The notes: generated from the sequence alone by a model not told the origin. Shown: positions 25,635 to 39,573, numbered from the stretch's first letter. The stretch is 64,000 nt of DNA from Phaeotremella fagi (GCA_001599715.1 BCHU01000018.1:1-64000), one strand, 5' to 3'. Translations and numbers: made by a program.

Positions 25635-26201
25635 GTTATAGTAACCTGGATTCTAATCGTGTTTATATTCCTACATACGTAGAAATACCTCTAATGATGA
25701 AGTTGACCCTACATTACTACGAGTGTTAAATTTTTACGATTAGAGCATTGAATTCCAAAACGAACCATGGGAGGAGTGGCATGAAAATTGTTCTACTTGT
25801 CATCTTTTTCGATTTCAGCGGTTGTTTTGGCAGTTTTCTTCGGCTATAGTACCGTAGATAATCAACGAGACGTCTATGGATGGTATTCAACACAAAATCT
25901 ACCCCAGCTTGGACGTTACTTCGATTTATTTAGAAATAGTAATGGGAATGACTCGCTTTTGAGTGGCGAACAAAGGAGCGCGTCACTTTGTTTCTTTGTC
26001 TCATTTTTTTCAGTCACCACTTCACTTTTCGCGTTTAACCTTTCATCTTTTCACTTTATTTCGATATCACTTCTTACTTTTACTCTTCAACCTTCTCAAT
26101 AAGTCTGAACAGAGTATAGGCTTAGAGACTGCTGAATATTCCATAGGCCAGTACTTTTGCAGACCTCCTTTAACCGTTTAATCACCTCGATCGATCTCGA
26201 C
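25635..26201. other. Intergenic upstream of SNF2 gene
   Basis: A 567-bp interval with pyrimidine-rich sequence at 25990-26100 (TTTTCACTTTATTTC-like), typical of a fungal 5' leader. An open frame at 25788-26102 lacks an ATG start and is rejected. No gene is seen. Confidence 0.5.
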
Positions 26202-29200
26202 ATGACAACCACACCCGATCCACCATCCATTTCAACACTCCCCTCACTGGCTGGTACAGTAGCTTCCACATCGATGCCCACGTCACCTAGTACACCTAAT
26301 GAAGATCAGGTCGATCGAAAAGTCGACGTTGCTCAAGTTGCTGAGGAATTGAATCAAGAAGGTGAACATGATCCCGAGGTGAGTTTGGTGTGGTAGCGGT
26401 CTTGGCTTTGTTGTAATTGCTGGAATCGACTATCCTTTCTGTCATATATCTGGTACCATCTTTGAGCTGTGTACAATACCTTTGACATATCCAGTTTGTT
26501 CAAAAATTGGATGACGATACCATGTTTATAGCTTAACGACCGCTGACATTTCCTTTGTTCTCAGGCAGCAGCAAGAGCAGCGAGACTCTCATTCCTGCTA
26601 GAGAAATCATCGATCTACGCCAAAGTCATTGGTGATCGTATGGAAAGACAACAAATTGAAAAACAAGCTGCTGAAGCTAGAGCTGCTGTTAGAAAAGCTA
26701 ACAAAGAGAAGAAAGTTGATGTACCCGTTGCAGGTGGTCGTGAAGGTATGAGAGGGAAGAAAAAGGAAGGTGGGGAGGATAAACGAAAGAGAAAGTTTAA
26801 AAAGGAAGATGATGTAAGTGGGGTGTTGAACGAAGACTGATGTTTAGACCAAAGATGTTCACGACGAGGAACACGAGCCAGAAGCAGTCGACATTAAGCC
26901 TGAAATCGAAACCCCAATTGAAGAAAAGAAGTACTCCTTCGCTCAGCCAGAACTAGTCACTGGTGCCAAATTACGTGATTACCAGCTAGCAGGTGTTCAA
27001 TGGATGATCAGTTTGTATGAGAACGGGTTGAATGGGATTTTAGCAGATGAAATGGGTTTGGGAAAGGTAGGTTCGACGTGTATAGTCGCTCTAACCACCA
27101 GACCCTTCAAACCATCTCTTTCCTCGCCCACCTCAAATCAAAAGGAACTTGGGGTCCATTCTTAATCTGTTGTCCTCTCAGTGTCTTGCACAACTGGGTC
27201 ACAGAATTTGAAAAGTTCTGTCCATCAATACCAGTAGTCATGTATCACGGTACTCCAGATTATCGTGCTGAACTACGAGCGACGAAACTGCAAGCACCGT
27301 CAGGCAGTGGAGTTGGTAACGTAAAGAATGGATCTAAAGGGAGATCTGGTAGATACAGTGGTGGTTTGGGTACTAACACCACGGCAACGTTCCCAATTGT
27401 TATCACAACTTATGAGATCTGTATCAAGGATAGACAATATTTGAGTGGTTACCAGTGGAAGGTGTGTCTTGTTACGAGTGGTACTGATGAGCAGTTTATT
27501 GTCGTCGATGAAGGTCATAGGCTTAAGAATTTGGACTGCAAGTGAGTTCAAGGTGGTGGTTGTGCTGATGATAGACTCATTCGAGAACTCAAAACGTATA
27601 CCAGTGCAAATAGAATGATCTTAACGGGGACACCGTTGCATGTGGGTACAGACTTAGGTCCAAACTAACCTTAGAACAATCTGGCTGAACTCTGGTCATT
27701 ACTGAATTTCATTTTGCCGGATATTTTCGACGACCTTGATACGTTCCAACAATGGTAGGTCGTCACTGACAAATATGTAATAACACCCAGGTTCAACTTC
27801 GACGACATGAACTCTGCAGATCCAAATTCAGGACTTTTAAACAAAGGCTCCGTAGTCGCTTCCCTACACGCCATTCTCAAACCGTTCTTGTTACGACGAT
27901 TAAAAGTAGACGTCGAAAAGGACCTACCGCCAAAGAAAGAATATCTCCTTTACGCGCCGTTAACAGCAGAACAGAAAGAAATGTATCAAGCCATAGTTTC
28001 CGGTAAAATTCGTGAATTCCTGGTCAACAAGAAATCCGGTCAAGGCGATGATGATCCAATCGATACCCCTGTTGAAGAGGAAGCTGAAGAATCCAGGATA
28101 CGCAAGAAACCTAGATTGAATTACAAGATTGAAGAGAATGATTCGAAATTTATTAGAGACTTAGAGAACGGCGTTGAGATCCATGAACCTTCTGGGGTCA
28201 AGGAGAAGTCTGCTGATCAGATTGGGAAAGATTGGGCATTGAAACAAGCTAGTGAGTCTTCTCAGCGTGTGAATTGACTAACCCCCCTGCAGCTAAATCA
28301 GTCAACAACATGAGACTTCAAAATTTGGTCATGCAACTGCGTAAAATATCTTCGCATCCTTTCTTGTTCGATTGGCCGGTTCATAAAGATACCAACGAGT
28401 ATGTCGTTAACGAAGATTTGGTCAACGCAAGTGGGAAGATGTTGTTGTTGAATAGACTTTTGGGAGCTTTATTCGAACGTGGACATAAGGTTTTGATTTT
28501 CAGTCAATTCACGACGATGTTGGATGTCATCGTAAGTCATACCTCAGTACTGATACTGACACCACTACAGGAAGATTGGGCAACTTTATTCAAGGGCTGG
28601 AAGATCTGTAGAATCGATGGATCAACCTCCCAAGAATCCAGACGTGAACAGATGAACACGTTCAACAACGGTGGTGATTCTGATGATGCTTGTAAATTGT
28701 TTTTACTCAGTACCAGAGCTGGAGGATTGGGTATCAATTTGGTCTCTGCCGAGTAAGTTTGGTTCTCGAGTGGTGCTGATTAGAACAGTACGGTCATTTT
28801 CTTCGATCAAGATTGGAGTGAGTCATGTTTGCGACTTGGCTAACCTACAGACCCTCAAATGGATCTCCAAGCTCAAGATAGAGCTCATCGAATCGGTCAA
28901 ACTAAACCGGTCTTGGTGTTCCGTTTGGTATCAAATCGTACGTCAACCCCAACCTCAAACGCTAACATCAGACACCATCGAAACCAAAATCCTACAAAAG
29001 GCAGGTAACAAACGTAAACTCGAAGCCCTTGTCATCTCCCAAGGTAAATTTGGCAAAGTTGTCGACGAGAACGGGAAAGTTCTATTGGGACGATCTAAAA
29101 ATAAACAAGAGAGTACTGCCAACATGGCAAAGGCTTTGTTAGATTTGGAAGGGGAAGAGATTGATGTTGCCAGTGCTGGTGATATGATTATCTCGTAGGT

Positions 29201-29524
29201 GTTTCAATCATCAAAGGGAGGAAAGGACTGACATGAGCAGTGACAACGACCTAGACATCCTACTTGATAGGTCACCAGCTGCTTTCGCTCGTGAGAAAGG
29301 ATGGTCAGCTGGTTTAGGTAAGGTCGGAGTTAAAGGACGGGAGGAGCAGATCAAGAAAGGAGAGAAAACGGCGTTCGAGGTGAGTGGGGGGAGACTTGGA
29401 TACAGTCGTTTGGATACCACTTTGACGGTACTGATGACGATTATAGGTATTCGTCCCAGCTAAAGATGAAGCTGCTGATGGGTTGGCTCATATGTTTAGT
29501 GGGGATGGTGAAGAGGATGAGTAG
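26202..29524 (+). CDS. SNF2-family chromatin remodelling ATPase, Irc5/LSH (HELLS)-like
   Basis: About 900 aa in about a dozen exons; most introns are 33-42 nt but the first is 186 nt (26379-26564). The N-terminus is charged with basic clusters ([11 protein letters not shown]). The helicase core starts [20 protein letters not shown] and has Walker [12 protein letters not shown], the DEAH-like box [46 protein letters not shown], then [37 protein letters not shown] and [13 protein letters not shown] in motif II and [16 protein letters not shown] between the lobes point to the LSH/DDM1/Irc5 branch, not ISWI. Homologues slide nucleosomes and act in genome stability, cohesin loading and, where present, DNA methylation. 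The C-terminus is acidic (FSGDGEEDE). Confidence 0.92.
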
Positions 29525-30055
29525 GAGACGTAGAGGGGATTCTTGGAGATATCATTGTGTTATCATTGTCAATATTCGTTGTACTCTCTTGCTGATATGC
29601 ACGAGTAACCTTAATCTTAATCTTAATCAACTCTTATTTCATTCCATTAAGCATCTCCATTTTGCCGCTCAGCAACCATCATATTTCCTGCTCCTCCCTT
29701 CCTTTTATACCTTATAGTTTTAAATATTTAATTCTTCTTTTCCCTACTAGTTACGACTTACCCTTACCTTCTATCGTCAACAATGTTCAAAGAGACAGAG
29801 ACCAAGAGATTACCCCGTTAAGTGAGTCGAGTTCGGACGTTTATTTTGTCACGATAAAGGAAAAGGAATCCGTTTAGTTGTTTAATCTACACAATTGATG
29901 ATTAGCCTTGGAATCATTCAAATTTTATCCTTCCCTCGTCGTCCCCGTCCCCATCTCCAACTTCATTCCCATGACATCCATCGACTAACCATTCGACTAG
30001 ATGTTATCGAATCTTTCCACCTTTACTCCAGCTCTAATTTCGATTTCAACATAAG
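29525..30055. other. Intergenic
   Basis: A 531-bp gap between two same-strand genes. It contains a CTTAATCTTAATCTTAATC repeat at about 29609-29628 and a pyrimidine-rich leader near 29930-30050. No gene is seen. Confidence 0.5.
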
Positions 30056-32659
30056 ATGATCAACAACCCTCCAATCTCAATCCCGATTCCATCTTTCTAT
30101 CAAACTCAAACACAATCGCAAACACAGGCACAAATTCCTAGTTATCCCAACACCTCTAGACCATTTCAGAATCATGGATATGGATTCGAAGGGCAGAATC
30201 AAGGTCAAGACCAATTCACTCAACATGATCAACATCCTTTCGGTTCACATGCTTCTACCTCTACTCATAACATAGGAACGTCGTATCAGTACAACCCTAC
30301 CCCTGTTCCTATTCCCAATCCTCTTCTTCAGGCTTATGGGAATTACCAAAAAGATATCAAAGGTGTTGGTGATGGGGCTGGGGTTGGATTTGGATCTGGG
30401 TTTGGGGTCGAGTTGGGTACAGATGTTGGTGGGACAGCAATTGGGACCGGGAATGAAAACGTTGAAAAGTGAGTAGAGATGTGTTGTTTAGAATCCTGTC
30501 TTAACTCCTTATAGTTCGAAACACACTATCGCTCTGAAAACAGGAGACAGATTCGAACAACTTCTAGCGGCAAAACTTGATTTAGATCATCAAAATTATG
30601 ACCCAGTCACTACAGATCCTAAGTTTGATAACGGTGTTGGATTTGGATTCAACTCAAACAACTATCAAGGAGAACCTTCCACTTTCCCCAATTTGACAAT
30701 GGACTATGGCCAATCCAATCTCCAGGCTCTACCGATAACATCCATGCCCACCTCAATACCCATACCCGCACCTGCACCTGTCACGACCCAGAATTTGGAG
30801 ATAGCCCTACACGATTGGAACCAGGTTACGATACCACCTGATTTAGTTGCACCACCTCCGCCTAACGGTTACACATATTGGAATTGGAATTTAGCGATGC
30901 CCAACGCTGGTACCGAAAGTTATGCTCCTGGGATAGATTTCGTTTCTGTTAATTCCAATCCCAACCCGTACCCTGATATCGTCAATGTTCCCAGTCAATC
31001 GTTCAATGTCGGTTTAAACGGGAGTGGTAACGAGAACGTCAATCTATCAAATATAGGTATGAAGTTACCAGATCAAGTAGGGACCTCTGCATATCCATTA
31101 TTACCGACTTCCACTTCCACTTCGACTCCAGGAATGTATAATTCCATACAACCACAGACGGAAATAACAGATTACAGATGGATCCCGCAAAGAGCTCAAC
31201 ATCCACCTACGACATACAACAGTCCGTCAATGATGGGGAATCAAATCACAACCTACCAAGATCATTCACGACATCATTATCCATCACGAATTGGGATGGG
31301 TATCAACCCCATCGCCAAAATGGAAAATCAAGATCTACCACCTGTACCGATCAAAGTCGAAAGGCTGGATGAATACGATTTCAACAAAAACATCACACCC
31401 GTTTCTAAATTAACTCATTCACATTCGTATACGCATTCAGCGTCGAATTCTAATTATTCAAGACAAGGATCGAGTTCGAATCAAACCACACCGGGTTTGG
31501 AATTCGGCCCTTTCGATCAAACCAAATCACATTTTGGGTCCAAGTCTGGTTCCAATACGATCGGTATTAGCGGGATTCAATATGGTCTTCCGAATACTGC
31601 TCCAAACTCAGAGGGATGGGCTATGGAATTGGTTTCTTTGTCAACTATGGGACAGGGACAGCAACATTCTATCCCATCACAGACCCATCTACCGCCACCC
31701 CTTTCATCGCAATTGGATAGAAATATCAAATCGGGATCGTCAACTTATCATGTTCAGAAACCTACCTCCAATTCGAATTCGATTTCAAGTTCAAGTTCGC
31801 CCTATTTGGATCCAAACGGTATGCACTCAATCACCAAATCGTTCCCGATATCACCAGCGATTGAGAACGGATCAAAAGGTACAAGTTCACCGATAGATTC
31901 AGAAACCTTTTCCAATCCGATCCCATCAAAACCATCCAAGACCAAATCCCTCAAGACCAAAATCAAAACAGAAGGGAACGGGAATAAACGAGGACCTAAA
32001 CCGAAACCTATACCTACGGTGAAAGCAGAACCTGACGATAACGAGAAAGATCATTCTGAACCTGTCAACCCTGATACTGAACCCACGAAGAAGGAGAAGA
32101 AACGGAAACCTGCTATCTTGGAGGTCGAGGAGGAAAGAAAGGTTATCATTGCTTGTGATAATTGTCGATCCAAGAAATTGAGGTTAGTGGATTTGTTCTT
32201 TTCTGCATTTTCATCCGTGTTATTCATATGGTTGGGGAGATTATCTTCACTTCCGTTCATGTTGATGATGACGGGCTTAAGACCACATGACGGACGATAT
32301 TCCCTCACTCTTTCATAAACCTCTACCCCTTATATTTCCATCTTTTTCGAGATAAATACTCACTCCCAAACCCTAGATGTGACGGCCACAAACCACTCTG
32401 TCACCACTGTGAAAGAAAAGGAGAAACCCAATGTATCTATCAAGAAACCTTGAAAAGAAGAGGTCCCGGTAAAAAAAGTAAAAAAAATAATCTCAAAGAA
32501 AACCCGAGCAAGAGGAAGAAGAAGGGGATTGGCGATGACGAGGACGAGGCTATGGATATCGATATCGATATCGATCAGAGTCTTGGTCTTCGTCGTGACT
32601 CTGGTCATGATAGTGGATTTTCGGTTGAGACAGTGATGGTCGATGTGGACATGAAGTGA
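30056..32659 (+). CDS. Zn2Cys6 transcription factor with C-terminal zinc cluster
   Basis: About 790 aa in three exons (30056 to about 30470, about 30516-32182, 32377-32659). The N-terminal two thirds is low complexity, rich in Gln, Asn, Pro, Ser and Gly (PIPSFYQTQTQSQTQAQ), probably an activation or condensate-forming region. A basic nuclear-localisation stretch (KKEKKRKPAILEVEEERK) leads into the cluster ACDNCRSKKLR|CDGHKPLCHHCERKG followed by ETQC, CX2CX6CX6CX2CX7C, split after the Arg by a 194-nt intron (32183-32376). Basic KKSKK and an acidic tail follow. No fungal middle homology region is seen. A zinc cluster at the C-terminal end is less common than at the N-terminus. Target genes unknown. 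Confidence 0.85.
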
Positions 32660-34270
32660 AGTGAAGGAGGATGGATTTTTCCTTCGCTTGGTTGGTGGAA
32701 ACCATTCCTATGGTCAACCCAAATCATCGTATCAGGTCTCAGCAACAATTCGACACTTTCTAAAATTTCAAGTCACCTCGGATGTCATCCCTACTCCCTT
32801 TTTCAAATTCTCCAACATGGTCCATTCAATTCTCCACATTCTCGAGTAATATACTTCAAATCCATCAACTGTGATTAAGGTCATATCATATCGATTCCTG
32901 CGATTTCCAATTCGATTATAGCCTCTTTGTCATCTTGACTCTTTCGACGTTGGTTTGACTCTAGTCACCGGAATGATATCAACATCTATCCTATTCTTCT
33001 TTCTTCTGTCGCAAACCATTTACCGCTTGCCATCATTCATTCGTGTATTCATCATTTTTGGGATCATCTGTGAATAATCATAACTTCAACTGCTTGTGGG
33101 ACAATTTTGGATTTCATTTTCTGTCAATAGAAGTCATCCATCTCTTCATTCATCATTGTCATACTGTACATCATCATATCATACGTTCTCATTATCATCG
33201 TTACAAGTATAATCACTATTGTCATATAATTTATTTCCATTTGTGGTACAAGATAACCACATCATCTGTGCCATTGATATCATTTGTACTTATATTCATC
33301 ATAACAAATCATCATGTCATATAATGTGAATTCAAACGAAAATTCGGTGTACTGAGCATGACGATTGAACTAAGATGTCATTGCAGTCATCGTACAATCA
33401 AATCCTCGTGCGAAACTAGGAGGGAAGTGAGAACCAAGAAGCGCAAGAACTGGATGGACATGAGGAAATTCTTGGCTGGATCAGGTTTCCACGGAACTCG
33501 TTTTCATCATGAACACAACATAATCAAAAGCATGTCAGCCACAAACTAAAGGCGGTACAAAGAAAAATCGACATCGTTGAAAGTAAAACTATACTTGGTA
33601 TTCACAGATTCACCGACCTCGAGGTTGAAGAACAATCCACAGTAAGTCGATTCTATTGAATTCTATCCCCAGCTAAACAAGATGTTTACATTCCTGTCAA
33701 CGCCTCGATCATCTTTAACATATACAGTAGATAACGTTGGATCATAACCTAGTATTGGGGATTCAGTAAGCTACCAAACCCCCGATCAGCAGATCACAAC
33801 ATGCTGATCACTGAAGACAACAACGTTTTCTTAGTGAGGCTAGTGTTCGAGAGGTATCGCTTCTTATCGCGTCACGATGAACACGGTGGTCAATGATCCA
33901 CAAAAGTGAGTGTTAGAATAACGTTCAGGTTAAGATGCTGTAGATCAGTATTACAAGGGATAATTGGTATCAATTGTCATTGCCCATTGTCGATTCACCG
34001 TTGTAGCATGAAATCAACGTGCCACCAATCCTTAGATTTACATTTCTGACCTTACAGTACACGATGCAGATGCAAACGCAGACGCAGCTCATTAAGAATA
34101 TTCAGATACATATAAGAAAAGCCCAAACCGACCAAAGAGGAAAGGTAAAAAATATACACGAAAGTAAGGAATAAAGGCGTAAAGACAGTAAAGTAAAAAA
34201 GGTTCTTAACCCCATCAAGGGTAATGTTCAACGAAATCTAATATAAACAAAAAAAGTGTCCAGCCATGAC
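32660..34270. other. 1.6-kb convergent intergenic region
   Basis: AT-rich DNA between two convergent gene ends. It contains many CATCAT/ATCATT words at 33030-33330 and no open frame with protein-like composition. Long 3' UTRs or a non-coding transcript could lie here; the sequence alone does not show one. Confidence 0.5.
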
Positions 34271-36299
34271 CTATTTAGCATGGGAGTTGCTCTCATCAAA
34301 CTCTCCACTATATCTACTACCGTCCGAAGCGGTATTTGATAATTGACTAACACCCTGATCACCACGTTTCGTAGATTTGAAGGAAGGGATTCTGAGACCC
34401 AACTGTTGTCTTGATGAACCACTACCACTACTACTAGGTGGTGGTGGTGTTGGCATAGCGTCAACGGCGTCTTTGGAGATGGTACCGTTATTCAAATGAA
34501 CCAAAGATCTCATTGTTGATGGTGGACCCATACTCCCAGTAGCAGTTGGTTTGGGTACAGCAACAGGACCTAACGTAGGGACGACGTTGACCCCACCTTG
34601 ATTGGCTTTAGCGCGGGCAGCGTAAACTGCCAACATGTGATCAGGACCGTAGGTTACCGTTGAAGAACCGAGAGAAGGGGTTGGTGGAGTTGGCAAGACG
34701 GGTGATGATTTTGGTGAAGGGATCAGAGATCTTGGTGCAGGAACGTAAGGTGATGGAGCGTCCGTGTCGAGGGCTTCGATTTGGTTCGTGTCGTGATCTG
34801 GGTGAGGTGAATCTGGGATGATAGGTGAACGACCTGAATGTTGTGACATCATTGAACGACGCATGACTGGGGGGGTTAGTTTGAGGTATTATTAGATAGA
34901 CTTACGCATGACCGCCTCTAAATCTCTCAATTCATCAACTGAACCTCTGGCAGAAGCAGCCGATTTGAAATCTTCAGTAGACAATGCGGATGCAGTTGAA
35001 TCACGTCGTTTATCACCGATAGACATGAATGAACGACGACCTGTACGTCTGGTGTTACCAGCGACACGTCTCATGTCAGCCTCAGCGAAACCGTTAGGAC
35101 CTTGAAGTTGACTTGGTGAGATGTTGATATCATCTTCATCATCCAACGCCGAACCAGTCGCGTAGATTGCAGATTTTCTGTTGGGGGTTGAACCGATATC
35201 TCCAGTTGATTTGTTACCGTTTGGAAGTTTCCAGATAGAGGGTTTAACCTCTGGACGTAAAGATTCACCGAGGGATAATCTGGATCGTCTATCTGGTCTG
35301 GTTGTTTCTGCGAAACTGATACGGGATTGACGTGGACCGTCACCGAAGAGTGAACCTCTGTTGACTTGAACCATTTCATCGTTGTTGTTGATGTCTGAAG
35401 TGGATTGTGATCTGATGTTGTAACTTGGTCTGGGACCTGCACCAGCACCAGCGAAATTATGTTCACCAGCGAAGATGGATGAAGTACGATTGTTACCAGT
35501 GACGTTGGAACCGAAAGATGGTCTACCATAGATTGATTGAGGTTTTTCTCCATTCTGTGCACCCTCTCTCCAATCCAAATTCGAATGAGACGAGATAGCT
35601 CTTGACCATCTTTTTCTCTTCTCTGCTTCCTTGATTCGATAGAATCTGATCCCGACAAAGGTCAAAGCGGCTAAGAAGAGTAATGGAACGATGACGGCAG
35701 CTGCGATACCACCTTTTGAGATACCTGAAGATTTGTTGGTCGATGAAACGTTTTGAAAGACTGCATCTGAAGATTGAGTGGAGGCTGCTGCGTTGGTAGC
35801 AGTTGAGACACCACCGTTACCTGAAGAGGTTGAATACATTGCAGAAGCTGAATAAGTGATTTTGAAAGGTGGACCAGCAGGACTAGTAGTCATGAACGAC
35901 AACCCCCCACCGTCGATAATCGATAGTTGTAACGTCGCGGTGGTAGTGTCGTTCCACCATTTAGGTAACAACGTAGCGGTGTATTTGCCATCAGCGAAAT
36001 TAACACCTGTCCAAGCGTGAATGAGACCTGTTGCTGAAGACGGTTCGTAGAGATAGAGATCGACTGTTGGTGTTGAGATCGCACAGGCAGTGTTCCAAGT
36101 GAAAGTCAATGGTTGAGTTGCGTCGATGGTTGATGTGGAGTTGGGGAAGAGATAAAGATCACCAGCAAGGAGATTACAGGCTATGGGGGTTAGATTGATC
36201 GTGATGAATTAAGGACTTACCGTCTCTACTAGCTAACATCCTTTTTTCAATCACGTCGACGTGAGCACCAGCGAGACCGACTCTGAAGTTAGCTGACAT
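34271..36299 (-). CDS. Single-pass membrane protein with extracellular beta-sandwich and long Ser-rich cytosolic tail
   Basis: ATG at 36299, stop at 34271, three coding exons, about 640 aa. The first exon encodes MSANFRVGLAGAHVDVIEKR; no clear signal peptide is seen, so an unannotated upstream exon or internal start cannot be excluded. The ectodomain (ACNLLAGDLYLFPNS, PLTFTWNTACAISTPTVDLY, ATLLPKWWNDTTTATLQLSI) resembles Kre9/KNH-type Ser/Thr-rich membrane-anchored domains. One transmembrane helix, GGIAAAVIVPLLFLAALTFVGI, is followed by a basic stop-transfer segment. The long tail is rich in Ser and Arg with many RRxS-like sites. Similar basidiomycete proteins are wall sensors or polarity landmarks by analogy only. 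Function unknown. Confidence 0.75.
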
Positions 36300-37562
36300 G
36301 GTGACTATGAAGGGGGAGTCAGTGCGTGGAACGAAAGTGTAGATGGATCAAGGGAAGGATAGATGAAAGGCGGGATATAAGTCTGTGATGGGACTTACGA
36401 ATTGAGTGAGGCTGAGTTGGGTGGTTGGGTTTGGAATTGGTGGGTGGTCGTGGTTGTCTGTTGACAAAGTGATCAAGAGAGTGTGGTGGTGTTGGTGATT
36501 CCTAGTGTGAAAAGAGAAAGAGAGTTGAGTTGAATACAGCGTTCCTCTCCGTTGTCTCCTTTAAAGATCCAAGCTAGTACCTGCCCCTTGTGTTAGAGAA
36601 CCGTGCGTGGTGGGTGGTGGTGGTGTCGAGGGTGGTGGTGGTGAAGAGAGAGTAAGTGATGATGAGTAGAAGGTAGAAGTAGAAGTAGATGTAGATGTCC
36701 AAGATGAAGATTTGCTATGCACCACCCCCCTCCCCATTCCCCATCCAATGTACCATATCACTCACACTACCACTCACCACCCGCTACGCAAAATCAACAA
36801 CGACCCCATAAAAAAGGGGTAGTCAAAAAGAAAACAATAAACAAAGGAGGTTTCAGGGTAAACTAACTGACCCTGACAATCTTCCTCTTCTCTCACGCCT
36901 TGTGTGGCACTTTATCCCTCCTTTATGACTTGGCTTCCCTTGTCTCTCAGACGCTTCCGTTGTGGCATCGCGGGAATGACGTGTGTTTGGGATGACAAGA
37001 GATGAAAAATGTGTTTCAACACGGAGAATTGCGGGAATAGCATTGTTGTCTGCAGTCACATTTACAGTTACAGTCGTCTCTCGTGTACATCGTTATGCTT
37101 AGAGTGGATGTAATGAGAATGTTGACAATCACCATTCGCTGATAATATGATCTAGGCAGAGCAGATTATGGCATACAAGTACTGAAGATCTATACTTTCG
37201 ACTGGTGCTCATCCTATCGTTCAAGTCACGCGTTACTCTTTCCTAGTCTTTTGACTCTGCTAACTTCCCTTGACCATTGAGCATTAATAACAATCCTCAC
37301 TACCTCTAGTTCAATCACTTCTCTCTGAAATCCCTACTCTGACTCTTTCTCTCTTACCTCTCAACACTATCCACCACCCCCAACCCCAACAACCCACCTA
37401 CTCTCGGCGCTCCATCAACTGCCACATCGGTAAAACGGACCGCATAAAACCCTGAATCGTCACTCTGACTACTTACACAACCGCTCTCTTTGACTTTTAA
37501 CCACCACCACCAACTACAACACCAACTTATTCCATCTTATTCTATTCCAACAAACGTATACA
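36300..37562. promoter_or_regulatory. 1.26-kb divergent promoter, membrane protein and transaldolase
   Basis: This interval lies between divergent start codons. It holds the 5'-UTR intron noted separately, GGTGGT and GTAGAAGTAGAA-type simple sequence at 36600-36700, pyrimidine-rich leaders on both sides, and one CGGACCG at 37436-37442. No gene is seen. Confidence 0.5.
36305..36398 (-). other. Candidate 5'-UTR intron (94 nt)
   Basis: GTAAGT at 36398 and a CTTCATAG acceptor end five bases before the ATG of the membrane-protein gene. Confidence 0.6.
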
Positions 37563-39573
37563 ATGACCACTTCATTAGACGCTCTGAAAGCGTAAGCCCC
37601 ACCTCCCCCCTCCCACGTAAACGTACACTAACCCACCTACAGCTCCGGTACAGTCGTAGTCTCCGATTCAGGTGATTTCGAATCTATCGGTGCCTACAAA
37701 CCTCAAGATGCTACCACCAACCCAAGTTTGATGTCAGTCTTCTCTTTCTCTGACTTGTATCATTACTGACCCATTGGATCATAGTCTCGCAGCTGCTAAA
37801 CTCCCAGCTTACGCTAAACTCATCGATGCCGCTGTTGCCTTTGGTAAAGAGAAGGGAGGGTGAGTGAATGTTTCCTTCCACGTTCATGTTCATGTTCATG
37901 AGTGCTGTTTGTTGGGTGGTGTTGGGCTTGGATTTGATATCTTCACGACAGTGTGAAAATGGGTCCTGCGCGCATCTCAATCATTCACATCTGAAATTCT
38001 CATTCTCCCCCTTCCCACACTTCTCCTTTCTCACCTCATCGTCATCCGGAAGAATATTTCGGAACGAAATGTCGAGTAACGACTAGCTGGATGAATCACA
38101 TCCAACCCAGATCCAGAACTAGGTTTATGATCAAACTTAACCAAATACCTCATCACCGTGCCATAACTCAACTCCCAACCCATCCGAATTCCCCATCTTG
38201 AACCCTCCCAAACTCCTTATCATCCCAATGACGCATCCCCAAACCCAACTAACATCTCACCTCCCAGTGACCTCGCCACCCAATCCGAAAACGCCATGGA
38301 CAGACTCTTGGTTGAATTCGGTAAAGAGATCCTCAAGATTATCCCAGGTAGAGTTTCTACCGAGGTCGACGCTAGTTTCTCATTTGATACTGGTGAGTGG
38401 GAGTTTTTCGCTTATACTTGTTTTTTGTTCTTTTCGTTGTGCAGTGCACGCATGTTGGTAACTTGGTTGGGGTATGGAAACCCCACTGGATTGGACACGA
38501 CGGATCTCTTTTATAATCCCGATCCTCGACGTGTATTCATTTCGTTTCATTTTCATTATACAATCTCTCTCGTCCCACCGGGAACACCACTAACCCAACA
38601 CAGCCGGAACCATCGCCAAAGCCCACCAAATCATTGCCCTCTACAAATCCCTCGGTATCGAGAAAGAGAGAGTTTTGATCAAGGTCAGTTAACGATCTCG
38701 TCTTCCCTGCTTTCCAATCTAACCAGTAATAGATCGCCTCAACTTGGGAAGGTATCCAAGCTGCCAAACAACTTGAACTTGAGGGTATCCAGTGGGTCTC
38801 ACCGCCTCCCTGTTAACAATCAGAAATCAAATCTGACCCCGACTTAGCTGTAACTTGACCCTTCTTTTCGGTTTCGGTCAAGCTGTTGCCTGTGCCGAAG
38901 CTAAAGTTACCTTGATCTCACCATTCGTCGGACGTGTAGGTCGATCCTACCCTCAACATTCAGTTTTGATACTAACACCCGGGTAGATCCTCGATTGGTA
39001 CAAGAAATCAACTGGTCAAGAATACACCGCCGAGACTGACCCAGGAGTTAAATCCGTTCAAAAGATTTTCAAGTGGGTCAAAGAGTTTATTCTTTATCAA
39101 TCATCCCTAACTAAACTCCATGTAGCTACTACAAACAACACGGTTACAACACCATCGTCATGGGAGCTTCCTTCCGTAACGTAAGTCATCACCACCTGTC
39201 CATAACTAACCCCACCACAGATCGGTGAAATCAAACAATTAGCCGGATGCGATTACCTAACAATCGCTCCCAAACTTCTCGAAGAACTCAAAAACTCTTC
39301 TGACCCAGTCCCCAAGAAACTCGAAGCTGGATCTTCAGCTGAGAAATTCGATAAAGTCTCTTACATCGATGACGAGGCTAAATTCCGTTGGGCTCTTTTC
39401 GATGATACCATGGCTTTCGACAAGGTACGTCAAACGTTTCTAGCTTTTTGTATTGGGTTAACCCATCGTGCTGACGCCCTCACCCTCACCCGCAGTTGCA
39501 CGAAGGTATCAGAGGTTTCGCAAAGGACGGCGCTACCCTTAAAGATTTACTTAAATCAAAACTCTCTGCTTAG
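37563..39573 (+). CDS. TAL1: Transaldolase
   Basis: About 320 aa in about ten exons, a class I transaldolase of the non-oxidative pentose phosphate pathway. It transfers a dihydroxyacetone unit between sedoheptulose-7-phosphate and glyceraldehyde-3-phosphate in the cytosol. Visible family segments: [50 protein letters not shown] followed by [11 protein letters not shown] (the Lys is the Schiff-base residue), [42 protein letters not shown] and [14 protein letters not shown], with C-terminus [10 protein letters not shown]. Intron sizes vary; the third is 408 nt (37860-38267), unlike the tiny introns nearer the telomere. Strong codon bias fits a highly expressed gene. Confidence 0.97.

Noticed and set aside
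25788..26102. 104-codon open frame resembling a membrane protein
   Set aside because: It starts without an ATG, is made of pyrimidine-rich leader sequence and lies directly before the SNF2 ATG.
33043..33324. His/Ile-rich open frame in the convergent intergenic region
   Set aside because: The composition reflects CATCAT simple sequence; there is no homologous feature and no ATG with context.
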